Positions 34,130 through 44,425 of a stretch of 62,000 bases of DNA are shown piece after piece. Location: positions 1,987,750 through 2,049,749 of the forward strand of contig RPFO01000078.1 in NCBI GenBank assembly GCA_009746045.1, written 5' to 3'. This DNA comes from Mesostigma viride (taxonomy: Eukaryota; Streptophyta; Mesostigmatophyceae; Mesostigmatales; Mesostigmataceae). Position 1 is the stretch's first letter; each line of letters starts with the position of its first letter. Under the pieces are notes generated by a model, which was given only the letters and a program-made list of their open reading frames with translations, was not told where the DNA came from and ran no database searches. The position numbers and the translations under genes are program-made.

Positions 34130-35800
34130 CTAAGAAGCGAACCGCTTCCCGCCCATCCCCTGCGCAATTTTAAGGATATTGAATGAGGTCGCGTACACGT
34201 CGATGGTGCCTGACGGAACGCCCAAGTTGCCACTTGCCAGCCCCTTCAGGTTAAGCTTGACGGTGTCCAGCCTGGACATATTTACGGAGCCGGTGGGCTT
34301 CCACGACTCGGGATCGAGTGCGAATGGGATGCAATAGACGCGGCTGTCTTCAGCGACACGCGTGTGGAACTCGCTGGGAAGGAGGTAGGAAAAGAAGATG
34401 GGGTCACGTCCCTCGCCGAACATGTTTTGAGAGTTGAGCGACACGTTGGCGGTCGTGAACAGGTGTCCATCACCAAACGCGCTATTGTCGTTCCAGAACT
34501 TCCAGTAGCCGTTGTACGCAAATTCGGCATCGGCGCGATGTTTGGTCTCGATAAAGTCCATATCAGACGGCTTGAACCAAAATAGGATTTCCTTAACGGG
34601 ATGGTTGAACTTCAGGTCGATGCTCACCTCATTTTCCCCCCCCACGTGATGCTGGTAACGCTGCACCTCGGTGATAAGATACTCGTGGCAGTTGAGCGCA
34701 AACTGACGTCGTTCGAAGTCATCCAGGTATACGTACCGCACTAGCAGTTTGCACGCAAACGTTGGCGGGGTGGCTATCCAATTGACGCGCGGGTGGGTCA
34801 GAGACGCGTAAGACGAAATGCTGTACGTCAAGGCGCTTGGGATCATGGTGCTCGTGACTCGGACGATGTAATTCGCGTACTTGTTGTTGCCAAACTTCAA
34901 TACAAACGACGTCAAGGCCTTCGTTGTGCTATTGGTGGTCCAATCGTCCACGAAGAAGTAGTTGGAGTCACTCACGGTTGTCGCGAAGGACTTGTTGGCC
35001 CAATCCAAAATCTCGTAGCCGCGCTTAGTAGGTCTAAGAGAGCCGAGCTCCGCCTTGAACTGCACCTGCCTGCACAGCTCCAGAAACTTCTTTGCGACGG
35101 CAATCCTGGCCGCAGCGCTTGTTATTGTCGTATAATCCACCACACTACCACCGGTGCCTTGAGTTGTCGGGAAATGGAGGTGATACCGTGTGAAGATGTT
35201 TTCAGCAGTGTTAAACTGGATCTTGACGATCACGTCGTGGTACTGCAACGCGATGATGGGCAGAGCCAGGCCGGTGTCCTTGCAGAAGGTGAATTCAAGG
35301 GGAATGTAGATGTGCTGCGGCGCGTCGCCGTGATAGTACTCGGCAATCCTTCCGCGCTCGTCGATGCGCACACTGCCCCCGTGATCCACGTGGATGGTGT
35401 CTACGTGACTCTCGTGCGACCGCTTGCTCAGCACGTCGCTGACGTGCATGAAGTCGCCTGTCACCTTTTCAATCGAGTATCCACCGATGACCAGCTCTGC
35501 GTGGTCGATCAGGATCCGAGCCCAGTCTTTGGCAAATGCTGAGTACCCAAACACGGGGAACGCGGTCACCTCAATGTAGGCCATGACCTTGGTGATAAGG
35601 TCGCCCGACCGCGGAAGCTTGAACTCGACCGATTGTCCGTAGTCGACAATGCCGGCGGACTGCGTCACCTCAGCATCTTCAAGCGCAAAGTTCGTGTGGC
35701 GCGGAAACACGGTCTTGAAGAAGGTGATCTCCGGGTCCACGATAAGAGACACGTCTTGCGCACCCTTGGCGCGAAGGGCCATAATGCTGTGGCTGCCCAT
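34130..35800 (-). CDS. Major capsid protein paralogue 2 (double jelly-roll)
   Basis: 556 residues from the ATG at 35800 (the 28-residue upstream extension was discarded). Signature FFKTVFPRHTNFAL at the N-terminus, YVYLDDFERRQFALN, NHPVKEILFWFK, and the end GMGGKRFAS. It is longer than MCP 1, with about 100 extra residues in the middle, perhaps an insertion in the loop between jelly-rolls that would form a surface protrusion. An eight-C run near 34640 is in frame. Same strand as MCP 1 with 29 bases between. Paralogue within this block. Confidence 0.92.
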   Translation of the reverse strand: MGSHSIMALRAKGAQDVSLIVDPEITFFKTVFPRHTNFALEDAEVTQSAGIVDYGQSVEFKLPRSGDLITKVMAYIEVTAFPVFGYSAFAKDWARILIDHAELVIGGYSIEKVTGDFMHVSDVLSKRSHESHVDTIHVDHGGSVRIDERGRIAEYYHGDAPQHIYIPLEFTFCKDTGLALPIIALQYHDVIVKIQFNTAENIFTRYHLHFPTTQGTGGSVVDYTTITSAAARIAVAKKFLELCRQVQFKAELGSLRPTKRGYEILDWANKSFATTVSDSNYFFVDDWTTNSTTKALTSFVLKFGNNKYANYIVRVTSTMIPSALTYSISSYASLTHPRVNWIATPPTFACKLLVRYVYLDDFERRQFALNCHEYLITEVQRYQHHVGGENEVSIDLKFNHPVKEILFWFKPSDMDFIETKHRADAEFAYNGYWKFWNDNSAFGDGHLFTTANVSLNSQNMFGEGRDPIFFSYLLPSEFHTRVAEDSRVYCIPFALDPESWKPTGSVNMSRLDTVKLNLKGLASGNLGVPSGTIDVYATSFNILKIAQGMGGKRFAS

Positions 35801-35834
35801 GTCGGTGTAGTATAGTACGAGTGTGACATTTTTT

Positions 35835-38800
35835 TTACCATCTCCGCAGCTCCAACGGCAACTTGCCCACAAAGTGCGTTGCAAACACGTACGGGTTTTG
35901 CACCGCCGTCGAACCCGAATGTCCGAAACTCTTGGGCAAAATCTCTGCTACGAGAAGCCCTGGCGAATCCGTGTGCCAGTTACGAATAAACTTGATTGAG
36001 CGCGTGTTAGCAGGCATCGATGAGCTGGGGGCTAGGGTCCCACCGTAATATTCTTGCCAGCTAGGCACCCGGGTAACAGCTCTGGTATCAATGTCATAAT
36101 GCCGTAGCGTGACATCATCATAATCAAGCGTGTCGAGATTGGCGCCAGGGGATGTCGTGAGCCACAGATCAAACACCATGTCAAAAGGCGATGGATTGTT
36201 GTTATAATGTGCAAGCGGCTGTCCAAGATTTGTTACAAACCTTGCTGACGTGATCGTGGGCGCGTCGGGCTCCATCACCACGGTGTGCGTGCGGATCACA
36301 AACCTCTGACCATTGGCGTCCGTAAACAGCTTTGTCCCGTCGGTCGCCACGTTGGGTTCGATCGTCAGAGTCCTGCGCGATGTATGAGTGCTGTATCCAG
36401 TCACCGGTAGCTCGTGCTCCTTACCGTCCGTCGAGGAAGTCCACGACCCCATCGTAACGGGCGATCCGGTAGATACACTGAGCTGCACTCTATTGGGATT
36501 CAGCGTCACTGCGCGATTGGTGCGCACCACAATATAGAACGTGTCTGTGAGCCGTTCGGGCTCGTGTCCTAGATACCTGCCGGCCGAGTCTTTAAACGTG
36601 TATTTGTAGTCAAAGTCCTTGGATGCCACAGTCCACTCGACGCGGATCTCCGTGTTGATTGCGGAACCATCGACAGTCAGCGTCCCAGGCGGGATGACAA
36701 TTCGAAGGGTGTTTGTATCAGAATAAAACAAGTCACTTCTATTGTTGGCCAGGACTATTGCCCAAGGATTTACAAACCTGAACGAGACATTAAAGGCGTT
36801 ACTTACTTGGATACTCGTCACATTTCGTGGAAGCTGGTAATCGCTAATATAAGCCTGAAAGTTTGCGTTTGGCGACAGCGAGAGTGAGGGACCGGCAGGA
36901 AGGGCTCGCCTTCCCGTGTTCGCAAGCCTGACGTCTAAACTGGCATTAGCGCTCAACGCGTAGTGCGGTAGAGTCAGGCTGACGGGGACAAACCCGCTCG
37001 TGCCTACTGCGGGGCGCGTTTCCGCATACCCTTCGCCGCTGAACGTCCACACGACACTCTCAATGAAGGTGATGCTGTTTAGTGACCCCGTCAGCAGCGT
37101 ATGATCGACGACAGATATTGGCCACGCAACGGAGATGGGTGACGAGTTGGACTCGGAGCCTATTATTATATTTGCCGGGATGGTAGCGGCGATCTGCGTC
37201 TGTGCGCCAGTCCACGCCGCACTTGGCACAGGTATCACAAGCTTGTTGGATCCGGAAAGATTGGTGATCTGAGACGTCAGCGAATTACCCCACGAGACGT
37301 CGGCGGGTGCAGGGAGCGTCACATTATATCCAGGTTCGTAACCTAATTCCAGTTTAAGCGTCGCGGTGTTGCGAAGAGTCGTACTAACTCGGAGCGGGAT
37401 GACACTGGACCACGGAGATACCGCTGCGGACGTACCGTGTATAGTGTCGCCTGTTGTTGAGTTTGTAAAGATCCATTCAGCACGTTGAAGACGCGGCAAC
37501 GAAGCCAAGGTAGAAGCAGCAACCACTGTGTTATTAGAGGATGCCTGCTTGTACAATTTTGCTACGAAATCGACTTGCGACTGGATTGTACTCCCTAAAG
37601 TTGTAAGGTAATCTGCCGGGATGGAAAAGTTAATTGTCACAACGTTCGAGCTGGTGGAATTGGATAACGATTGTAAAGATGTCTGGTTCAGAGTCCCCAT
37701 AGTCAGCGTGAACGCGTATTTTGAAGGGTTGCCACTGTTAGCTATGGCTGCAACGGTTATCTGACCGGTCGCATCTTCACCATTCGGCTGCTTCCAATTA
37801 AAGGAGGGAGTTACTACAGTGGGTGCAGTAGTGCTCCCTTGGATCTCAAGCCTCAGACTGAGAGTAGCGTTAGACACTACAGCATTTGGGGGGATATCTG
37901 CGCTGGGAACTGACCATACCCCTTCCCACAGCGTTGCTATGTCTTTTGACACCAGCTGTGTGTTTGATTGAGTGAACACAATTGACGCCTTTTGTAGTCC
38001 TGAGATGGCTTCCAAACCTGACACGGATGGCCTGGCGTACAACTTTAACGGCACCACAATGCCGTTTTGGAATACAACATTACCAAACTTTAGCACGCCT
38101 GGTGAGATAGTCACAGACACTTCCAAGGGGGAATTACTGGTTGCCTGTCCCAGCGCCGACTGTGCCTGGCTGTAAAATGAAGCCAGTGTGCAGGTAATCA
38201 CGCCGTTCGAAACGGAGACGGTCACATTTCCGTTTATGGTTTGATTTCCATTCCTAAACGTATAGGTCCCCTGCGAAGTAGTAGCATTTACGCTCGGACT
38301 GGATGTTGATGTTAGTCTCACAACATAAGTCGTGTTGGTAGTTTGAGCTTGGGTTATAATTCGCACCGACTGCGTCGTCCACACGCCCTCAGTGGATCGT
38401 ATTGCGGCACTGTAGTAGTTAGCTCCCATGCCTATTTGGACCGGGGTTTGCAGACCGGGGACGTCCCCTAAAGGTAGCGGTGTTGTGTCCCTCTTCAACA
38501 CAATCGAGGCTGTCACTACAGTGTCGGCAATCAAGGCGGCAGGACCGGTAAGGGTATCAATGCCGAGTTCTCCATCCGGGATGGTGAGTGCTAGCGTGAT
38601 GTCAGATGTCGTGTTTGCCATATCGTTTGTCCAGAAGTTGCCAAAGGTGGCCATTACGCTGTTATTTTGCGTTGTGACAGTCGAAAAAGTGATGTCACTC
38701 CCTGCGGTTGATCCGACAGTTTGTCGATATATCCAGGATGGAATGGAAAGAGGAATGACAGGGGTTTGCGGAGACGCAGTTGTTCCGGTGTTCATGGTAA

Positions 38801-40067
38801 GCCTCATGGCCTTACCGTACATTGCCTGCGTCCATAGGTGCTTTCCGTTCGTATCAGTGCCTAATCGAGACCACACCGGAGCAGCTGTGGTTCCGGAGTT
38901 GTATTCCATCATTACGCTTGTCACTTTTACGGGACACCGTGCATCGGTGATCGGGACCGTTGTGACAGTTCTAGGGACTCTTGTGTTGTTTTTAAACGTC
39001 CACGTCTGCGCGATGTATCCTAGGGCAGTGAGCGAATTATCCGATGTCCTGCGGACACTAATAGTCGAGGATGGTACATGAAGCGTAAACTTGATACTAT
39101 CTCGCTGCTTCATGAAATCCGTCACGTTAAAACGAGACGCCGTCCATCCCGACATCGTGCCGAAAAAGAAGGTCGTCTTTTTTTCGGTGGTAGCATCACT
39201 GGTAGTGGTAGTATTCCAAATTGATACATTAACGTCCACTTTGGTGGGATCATCGTAATAGATGTTAGTAAACGCTCTGCCATCAAGCGCACCGCTGGAA
39301 TTGGCATTTGGGACCTCTATTGAATAACCATCATTCCAGAACAATACCAGTGCAACGGCCCTATCAGCGATGAAATTACCGTCTGTCGTGGTGTAGTTAA
39401 CATCGCACGACAAATCCCAATCAGGTGACACCGCGGCTGGTATGGATTTTAGTAATGTAGGGCCGTTAAAAAACCTCCACTCTAAACGTCTGATAGCATC
39501 ACCAAAAGCTTTAAACGTCACCGCGTTGGTGGGCGGACCCGTACCACGAGCGCTCACCCCCGTTCCTGACGTATGCTCCTCCAGTATCAGATTGAAAGAC
39601 CATGTAGCACTCAGTACTTGTGTGTTCACGACACCGTCAGATAGCGAAAAGGCCGCGCTGGGAATACTGACTTTAATTTCGACCTCTGGACTTGACAAAG
39701 AGTATCCGTTAATGGCCGTGGTGGCGTGAACACATCCCAAGATGCACACGAGCGCCCACTTAGTCCCGCTTGCCGTGTCTACCTGCTTCTTCCCAAACAC
39801 GCCCGCATAGCCAGAGTCTTGTCCATCAACGTACCAAATGAACTCGGACGCGTACACAGCGGGTTCTTGGGCGCCCAGCACCAGGACTAATTGCGTGGTT
39901 ACCTCCGGGTTGACAAGCGTCACCTCAAGATCGGTGATCGCCTTGCTTGGCAGCTGCCAATTATTGTTGATGCGATTTGCCGCAGTTTTTGTCAACACTA
40001 GTTCACCATTCGCGTTGTACTGTTCAAACTGTACCGCAGTCAACTCGGAAATGTTGTTTAGGGACAT
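35835..40067 (-). CDS. 1410-residue beta-rich fibre/adhesin-like protein
   Basis: The longest frame in the window. Composition is rich in T, S, N, V, with only a few cysteines. The chain shows several modules of roughly 150-180 residues, each with a W-x-F-type strand (for example TWSFNLIL, EWIFTNSTT, VWTFSGEG) and a following Ser/Thr-rich sandwich, consistent with a string of immunoglobulin-like beta-sandwiches. No signal peptide, membrane segment or enzymatic motif. Its position between MCP 2 and MCP 3 suggests a large virion surface or fibre protein. The DNA is visibly less G/C-rich than the flanking MCP genes. Specific binding partner unknown. Confidence 0.8.
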   Translation of the reverse strand: MSLNNISELTAVQFEQYNANGELVLTKTAANRINNNWQLPSKAITDLEVTLVNPEVTTQLVLVLGAQEPAVYASEFIWYVDGQDSGYAGVFGKKQVDTASGTKWALVCILGCVHATTAINGYSLSSPEVEIKVSIPSAAFSLSDGVVNTQVLSATWSFNLILEEHTSGTGVSARGTGPPTNAVTFKAFGDAIRRLEWRFFNGPTLLKSIPAAVSPDWDLSCDVNYTTTDGNFIADRAVALVLFWNDGYSIEVPNANSSGALDGRAFTNIYYDDPTKVDVNVSIWNTTTTSDATTEKKTTFFFGTMSGWTASRFNVTDFMKQRDSIKFTLHVPSSTISVRRTSDNSLTALGYIAQTWTFKNNTRVPRTVTTVPITDARCPVKVTSVMMEYNSGTTAAPVWSRLGTDTNGKHLWTQAMYGKAMRLTMNTGTTASPQTPVIPLSIPSWIYRQTVGSTAGSDITFSTVTTQNNSVMATFGNFWTNDMANTTSDITLALTIPDGELGIDTLTGPAALIADTVVTASIVLKRDTTPLPLGDVPGLQTPVQIGMGANYYSAAIRSTEGVWTTQSVRIITQAQTTNTTYVVRLTSTSSPSVNATTSQGTYTFRNGNQTINGNVTVSVSNGVITCTLASFYSQAQSALGQATSNSPLEVSVTISPGVLKFGNVVFQNGIVVPLKLYARPSVSGLEAISGLQKASIVFTQSNTQLVSKDIATLWEGVWSVPSADIPPNAVVSNATLSLRLEIQGSTTAPTVVTPSFNWKQPNGEDATGQITVAAIANSGNPSKYAFTLTMGTLNQTSLQSLSNSTSSNVVTINFSIPADYLTTLGSTIQSQVDFVAKLYKQASSNNTVVAASTLASLPRLQRAEWIFTNSTTGDTIHGTSAAVSPWSSVIPLRVSTTLRNTATLKLELGYEPGYNVTLPAPADVSWGNSLTSQITNLSGSNKLVIPVPSAAWTGAQTQIAATIPANIIIGSESNSSPISVAWPISVVDHTLLTGSLNSITFIESVVWTFSGEGYAETRPAVGTSGFVPVSLTLPHYALSANASLDVRLANTGRRALPAGPSLSLSPNANFQAYISDYQLPRNVTSIQVSNAFNVSFRFVNPWAIVLANNRSDLFYSDTNTLRIVIPPGTLTVDGSAINTEIRVEWTVASKDFDYKYTFKDSAGRYLGHEPERLTDTFYIVVRTNRAVTLNPNRVQLSVSTGSPVTMGSWTSSTDGKEHELPVTGYSTHTSRRTLTIEPNVATDGTKLFTDANGQRFVIRTHTVVMEPDAPTITSARFVTNLGQPLAHYNNNPSPFDMVFDLWLTTSPGANLDTLDYDDVTLRHYDIDTRAVTRVPSWQEYYGGTLAPSSSMPANTRSIKFIRNWHTDSPGLLVAEILPKSFGHSGSTAVQNPYVFATHFVGKLPLELRRW

Positions 40068-40102
40068 GCGCTTTATTACTGCATATTTACTGAGACATTA
40101 AA

Positions 40103-41734
40103 TTACGACGCGTACCGCTTTCCGCCCATTCCGTTCTGGATCTTAATGACATTAAAGTTCTTTGCGTACACGTGGATGGAGCCTGCTGGCAACGTGCCCG
40201 TCCTCTTCAGCACGAGCTTCACGTCGTCAAGTCTCGACAAGTTGACCGATCCGGTAGGCCTCCACGCGTTCGGCTGCAGCGAAAACGGGATCACGTACAG
40301 TCTGTGTTCGGGCCACACGCGGGCGTGGTACTGCGACGGCACAAGGGAAGAGAAGTAGACGGGGTCGCGACCGTCTCCGTACACGTTCTGCGAGTTGAGC
40401 ACGACGTTCGCCGACGAAAACAGGTGACCGCCTCCAAACGCCGACGCTGGGTTGTTGAATAGCCAGTACCCCTTGTAGCAAGCCATCGGATCGCTCGAGT
40501 CGCCCCACCAAACCTCTGGGCGGTAGAAGAACAAGAGCTCCTTGGTGGGATGGTTGAACTTGAGATCGATTGCCACTTGTTCCGCGCCGGCGGTGACAAA
40601 GTGCTGGTGGTGCTGGTACTCGGTCATGAGATACTCGTGCGAGTTCACGGCGAACTGGCGGCGTTCGAAGTCGTCAAGGTACACGTAGCGGCACATGAGA
40701 CGCACGGACGACAGGCTCGGAGGGTCGGCCAACCAGACGTCGCGCGGGTTTTCGACCGTGGTGATAGTGGTGGTAAACCTCTCAGTGTTCGGGATAAGCG
40801 ACAACGGCACCAAAAAGGTGTTAGTCGCGGTGGACGCGTCGACCACTCCAAACGCCGCAAGTTTAAACGAGATTTTGGTAGTGTCTACATTGAGATCCGT
40901 GACCTTGTCTGCGTTAAGAACGTGCTCGATAACGTGGTTCACGATCGCGAGGTCCTGCCTCGTCTCGTTTACCTGCGTCATCTCGTTGCCGTAAATGCCG
41001 CGCTGGTACAAGCTGCCCAGAAGAATGCGCAATCCCATCGTGTCGTTACCGGAAAGGGCGGAAACGAGGGTATTAGTGGCGGTCAACACGTGATGCCTAT
41101 ACGGGGTGAATATCTTGTCGGCAGTGCTGAGTTTCACTTTCACGCGCACCTCGTGGTACTGCAAAGAGATCATGGGCAGCGCCAGGCCCGGGTCCTGTGT
41201 GAAGCTGAACTCCAACGGGACGTACAAGAACTGCTTGTTGCTGTTGTTGTACTTCTCGACGATAACGCCGGTTGAATCCATCTTGATCGACCCTCCGTGC
41301 TGCGTTGGCATGTTTTCAACGTAGCTACGGTGCGGGTGCCTGGAGGTGATGTCCAGGATGTGCAGCATGTCGCCGGTGATCCTCTCGATCTGGTATCCTC
41401 CAATGGTGAGCTCGGCGTACTCGATTAGCGCGCGTGCGAAGTCCCAGATAAACGGCGAGAACTGACTACCGTCCCATCCCGACGCCGGTTTCGCGACCTT
41501 GCCCATTTCAATCAGCAGGGTGCACTTGGTGACCAGATCACCTGAACGCGGCAGCTTGAACTCGACAATCTGGCCGTATTCGGAGGTACCAGTGCTCTGT
41601 GTGACGAGCGTGTCATCCCACGCAAAGTTTGTGTGCCTGGGGTACACGGTTTTCCAGAAGGTCACCTCTGGGTTGACGATGGTCGCGATGTCCTGCGAAC
41701 CTCTCGCGTGCAGCTGCATTATCGCGGACGCCAT
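40103..41734 (-). CDS. Major capsid protein paralogue 3 (double jelly-roll)
   Basis: 543 residues from the ATG at 41734. Signature FWKTVYPRHTNFAW at the N-terminus, then YVYLDDFERRQFAVN, NHPTKELLFFYR, DPVYFSSLVPSQYHARV and end GMGGKRYAS. It is closest in style to MCP 2, from which it may derive by duplication. Its 95-base 5' spacer is shared with the divergent MCP 4. Same jelly-roll architecture and family role as the others. Confidence 0.92.
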   Translation of the reverse strand: MASAIMQLHARGSQDIATIVNPEVTFWKTVYPRHTNFAWDDTLVTQSTGTSEYGQIVEFKLPRSGDLVTKCTLLIEMGKVAKPASGWDGSQFSPFIWDFARALIEYAELTIGGYQIERITGDMLHILDITSRHPHRSYVENMPTQHGGSIKMDSTGVIVEKYNNSNKQFLYVPLEFSFTQDPGLALPMISLQYHEVRVKVKLSTADKIFTPYRHHVLTATNTLVSALSGNDTMGLRILLGSLYQRGIYGNEMTQVNETRQDLAIVNHVIEHVLNADKVTDLNVDTTKISFKLAAFGVVDASTATNTFLVPLSLIPNTERFTTTITTVENPRDVWLADPPSLSSVRLMCRYVYLDDFERRQFAVNSHEYLMTEYQHHQHFVTAGAEQVAIDLKFNHPTKELLFFYRPEVWWGDSSDPMACYKGYWLFNNPASAFGGGHLFSSANVVLNSQNVYGDGRDPVYFSSLVPSQYHARVWPEHRLYVIPFSLQPNAWRPTGSVNLSRLDDVKLVLKRTGTLPAGSIHVYAKNFNVIKIQNGMGGKRYAS

Positions 41735-41829
41735 GTTGCGATGTATAGAATGCGTGGAGAAAAAAAAAGGCCTATCGCCACCGCGGTTCGGGCACACAAA
41801 ATATCCACTGTGAGTAAGAACACGCGTAG

Positions 41830-43395
41830 ATGTCGCAGGACCTGAGCGCACCGATCACCTGGCTGCATTCCAAGGGAGCCTTTGACGAGTTTCTCACCGC
41901 GATACCCGAGAAGACTTTCTTCAAACACGTGTATAGCCGGCACACAAACTACAGCTGGAGCGACGTGCAGATCAACCCCGTGAACAAGCCCGAGTACGAC
42001 TCGGACGTTCGCTTCGTGCTTCCCAGGATTGGGGACCTCGTCACAAAGATGTATCTGTATTACCACGTGTCCAAACTTAACTACGGTACTTTGACAGTTC
42101 AGGTTCCGAGGACAGGAGTCACCATCGCTCCTATGGTCACCGTGGCATTGGACGCCCGAAGGGTCCCAAGGTCCGGCACGACAGATTACGATGGGAAAAC
42201 ACACGACGACTTTATGGACTCGTGGATGGACCACATGGGGTACGTGCTGACTGAGCGAGTAGAGCTGTGGGTGGGTAACACGCTCATCGAAAGCGTCACT
42301 GGCGACTTCATGTACGTGTGGGACTCGCTCATCCACAACCAAAACAACAGCGTCGTGCTTAACACGCCAAATGACAACGGCGGGAAGCACAACATCGGCA
42401 CGCAGCACGACCAGCACATATACGTCCCGCTGAAGTTTTTCTTTGACGAGAGTCAAGGCCACGCGCTCCCGATTGCCGCGTTGCAGTATCACGAGGTCGA
42501 GGTGCGTGTGAAACTGAGCCCTAAGCCGCTCATGTCCTCGTACTTGAAGTATTACGACAAGGAAGCAAACAACAGATACGTGCGCAAGGACGTCCCGCTT
42601 TACTACGAGGATAGTTTGAAAGCCCTGGTCGTTGACCCCGGCCAACGAAAGCTGAAAGACCTGGACGTCGGCGGGGACCTGAAGCGCGTGAGTCTCATAA
42701 CCCGCTACGTGTTCTTGGACACGTTTGAGCGCGAACAGTTTGCAAAATCTCGCAACTCGTGGCTAATCACGGAGACGCAGCATCTGTCTGTCCCTATAAA
42801 GGCGTCGGACAAGCTGTTCAAGGAGATTTCTCTTGACAAGTTTTCGGGACCATGCAAGGAAATCATCTTTTTTTACAGGGCCGACTACCGGTCGATTACT
42901 GGCGTCGGGGAGTACGTGGACAATAGCCAGTTTTGGAAATTCGACGCGAACCACAGACGCTTGGGCAAAGAGGAGTTAGTCGACACAGGGAATGGGTACT
43001 TGACGCCGGTCGGATGGGCCGAATGGCCGCAAATCGACGATACACTTTTTGAAACGGCGACACTTGCGATCAATGGGAACGACCTGTGGTCCCCCCCTCG
43101 CGACCCTCTGTGGTTTGGCTTCTACATGCCGTTTGAATTCCACACGAACGGTCCCACAGAAAACTTCAACCAGAACCTGTACGTGATGCCGTTTTGTTTC
43201 AAGCCCGAGTCGCAGGACCCCAATGGCAGCATCAACCTCAGCAAGATCGACCGGCTGTCTCTGAAACTCACGTTCAAGGGAGTACCAGGGTACAAGGACG
43301 GGGCGGTGTTGTCCGACGGCCATGTGAACATATATGCCAGGACCATGAACATGTTTGAAGTCCACAACGGGCATGGGAGAAAGGTGTTTTTGTAA
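41830..43395 (+). CDS. Major capsid protein paralogue 4, divergent (double jelly-roll)
   Basis: 521 residues, on the opposite strand to the other three. The N-terminal signature is FFKHVYSRHTNYSW, with YVFLDTFEREQFA, FSGPCKEIIFFYR and DPLWFGFYMPFEFH further on. The C-terminus (GHGRKVFL) departs from the GMGG-RFAS end of the others, and residues are more diverged throughout. This marks it as the most distant paralogue, possibly a minor capsid or vertex protein. A seven-C run near 43091 is in frame. The LysM gene follows after 1 base, on the other strand. Confidence 0.9.
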   Translation: MSQDLSAPITWLHSKGAFDEFLTAIPEKTFFKHVYSRHTNYSWSDVQINPVNKPEYDSDVRFVLPRIGDLVTKMYLYYHVSKLNYGTLTVQVPRTGVTIAPMVTVALDARRVPRSGTTDYDGKTHDDFMDSWMDHMGYVLTERVELWVGNTLIESVTGDFMYVWDSLIHNQNNSVVLNTPNDNGGKHNIGTQHDQHIYVPLKFFFDESQGHALPIAALQYHEVEVRVKLSPKPLMSSYLKYYDKEANNRYVRKDVPLYYEDSLKALVVDPGQRKLKDLDVGGDLKRVSLITRYVFLDTFEREQFAKSRNSWLITETQHLSVPIKASDKLFKEISLDKFSGPCKEIIFFYRADYRSITGVGEYVDNSQFWKFDANHRRLGKEELVDTGNGYLTPVGWAEWPQIDDTLFETATLAINGNDLWSPPRDPLWFGFYMPFEFHTNGPTENFNQNLYVMPFCFKPESQDPNGSINLSKIDRLSLKLTFKGVPGYKDGAVLSDGHVNIYARTMNMFEVHNGHGRKVFL

Positions 43396-43396
43396 A

Positions 43397-43921
43397 TTAC
43401 AATTTTGTCACTGAGCTAGCCATGGACGTGAGCGGTTCGGACACGTCGTCGATGTTGCTGCCGGCCATAGACAACAGCGACTGCGCGATATTTTGAACAC
43501 TCGCGACAGAGGTTCCCGAAGCCGATGCCGTCGCAGACATGGATGAAGACGGCGCGGCAGTAGGTGCGGGCAGTCGATCTTTCAGTGCATTGTCCGGCTT
43601 GTCAACTTTGGCCTGCACGGCTTCCATTTCTGGGTACAGCACCTCGCTGTAAAAATCCTCGTAGGTAAACTTGTTTGGCAGAAGCAGAAAGTCGCCAGGG
43701 GACAAGAGTTCAGGGAGAATGTGCGGGTTTTTCCATATCACCTCCCTGGGATGGACACCCAACATGCGTGCGATGCTTTCCCAGGTGTCGCCTGGCTTAA
43801 CTATGTACTGCCTGGGCTTTCTGGGGTCGGACGGCGGTATCGATGTGTCCACTGGTGTGGGCAACACGATCTTGTTCTCGCGCATAAAGTCTTCTAGTAG
43901 TTCCTGTGTCGACACGTCCAT
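43397..43921 (-). CDS. LysM-domain protein
   Basis: 174 residues. Residues about 38-84 form a LysM module (QYIVKPGDTWESIARMLGV, then NPHILPELLSPGDFLLLP), with the expected Y-x-V-x-x-GDT start and GxxLxLP-like end. LysM binds N-acetylglucosamine polymers such as chitin or peptidoglycan. The rest is low-complexity S/T/A. It sits next to MCP 4 and convergent with it, so a virion-surface or cell-wall-contact role is likely but inferred. There is no signal peptide. Confidence 0.85.
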   Translation of the reverse strand: MDVSTQELLEDFMRENKIVLPTPVDTSIPPSDPRKPRQYIVKPGDTWESIARMLGVHPREVIWKNPHILPELLSPGDFLLLPNKFTYEDFYSEVLYPEMEAVQAKVDKPDNALKDRLPAPTAAPSSSMSATASASGTSVASVQNIAQSLLSMAGSNIDDVSEPLTSMASSVTKL

Positions 43922-43963
43922 GAATACATGTTTTCATTTGATATTAAATTTATGTCGATAAGC

Positions 43964-44326
43964 TTACTTGTTGTCGCTCATCGAGATGGTAATATTAAAT
44001 TGATTACCGCCCATGCTTACGGAATGATGCGACTTGTCGTTTGGTGACAACAATTCTTGTACAAACTTGGTGACATCCACAGATTCGTCTTCCTCTTCTG
44101 TGTCATCAACGTCTTCATCAGAATCGTCTCCTATCATCTGTCCCATGCGCGACGTTGATCCCTCGCTAGACGCATCTTCTCCGTGCTCCGGGATCTCGAA
44201 CACTACGTTTCCATTGTCGTCCAGCGACGCGGACCACCCCTGTTTCATACCCAGCCACAGTATCTCAAGCACTCCCTGATCAGGGGCGTTGTTTGGCTGC
44301 CGTTCTTTTGCTGGCACCGACTTCAT
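43964..44326 (-). CDS. Small acidic protein, unknown
   Basis: 120 residues from the ATG at 44326 (nine more codons upstream are possible). A first half with WLGMKQGWSASLDDNGN is mixed. Residues about 60-90 are strongly acidic (GDDSDEDVDDTEEEDES). The end (MGGNQFNITISMSDNK) is beta-like. Possible electrostatic mimic or assembly factor. No family was recognised. It lies between the LysM gene and a divergent small gene. Confidence 0.6.
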   Translation of the reverse strand: MKSVPAKERQPNNAPDQGVLEILWLGMKQGWSASLDDNGNVVFEIPEHGEDASSEGSTSRMGQMIGDDSDEDVDDTEEEDESVDVTKFVQELLSPNDKSHHSVSMGGNQFNITISMSDNK

Positions 44327-44425
44327 AGGCGGCGGGTATACAGGACCTCGCACATATTATTCTGGCGTTTTTTACCGCGCGGTTGGTTTGGTGCAAATAT
44401 ATTGTCATCGTATACGTACACGCAG

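Noticed and set aside
38428-39081. 217-residue rightward frame inside the 1410-residue gene
   Set aside because: Antisense shadow of a long, protein-like gene, with no independent features.
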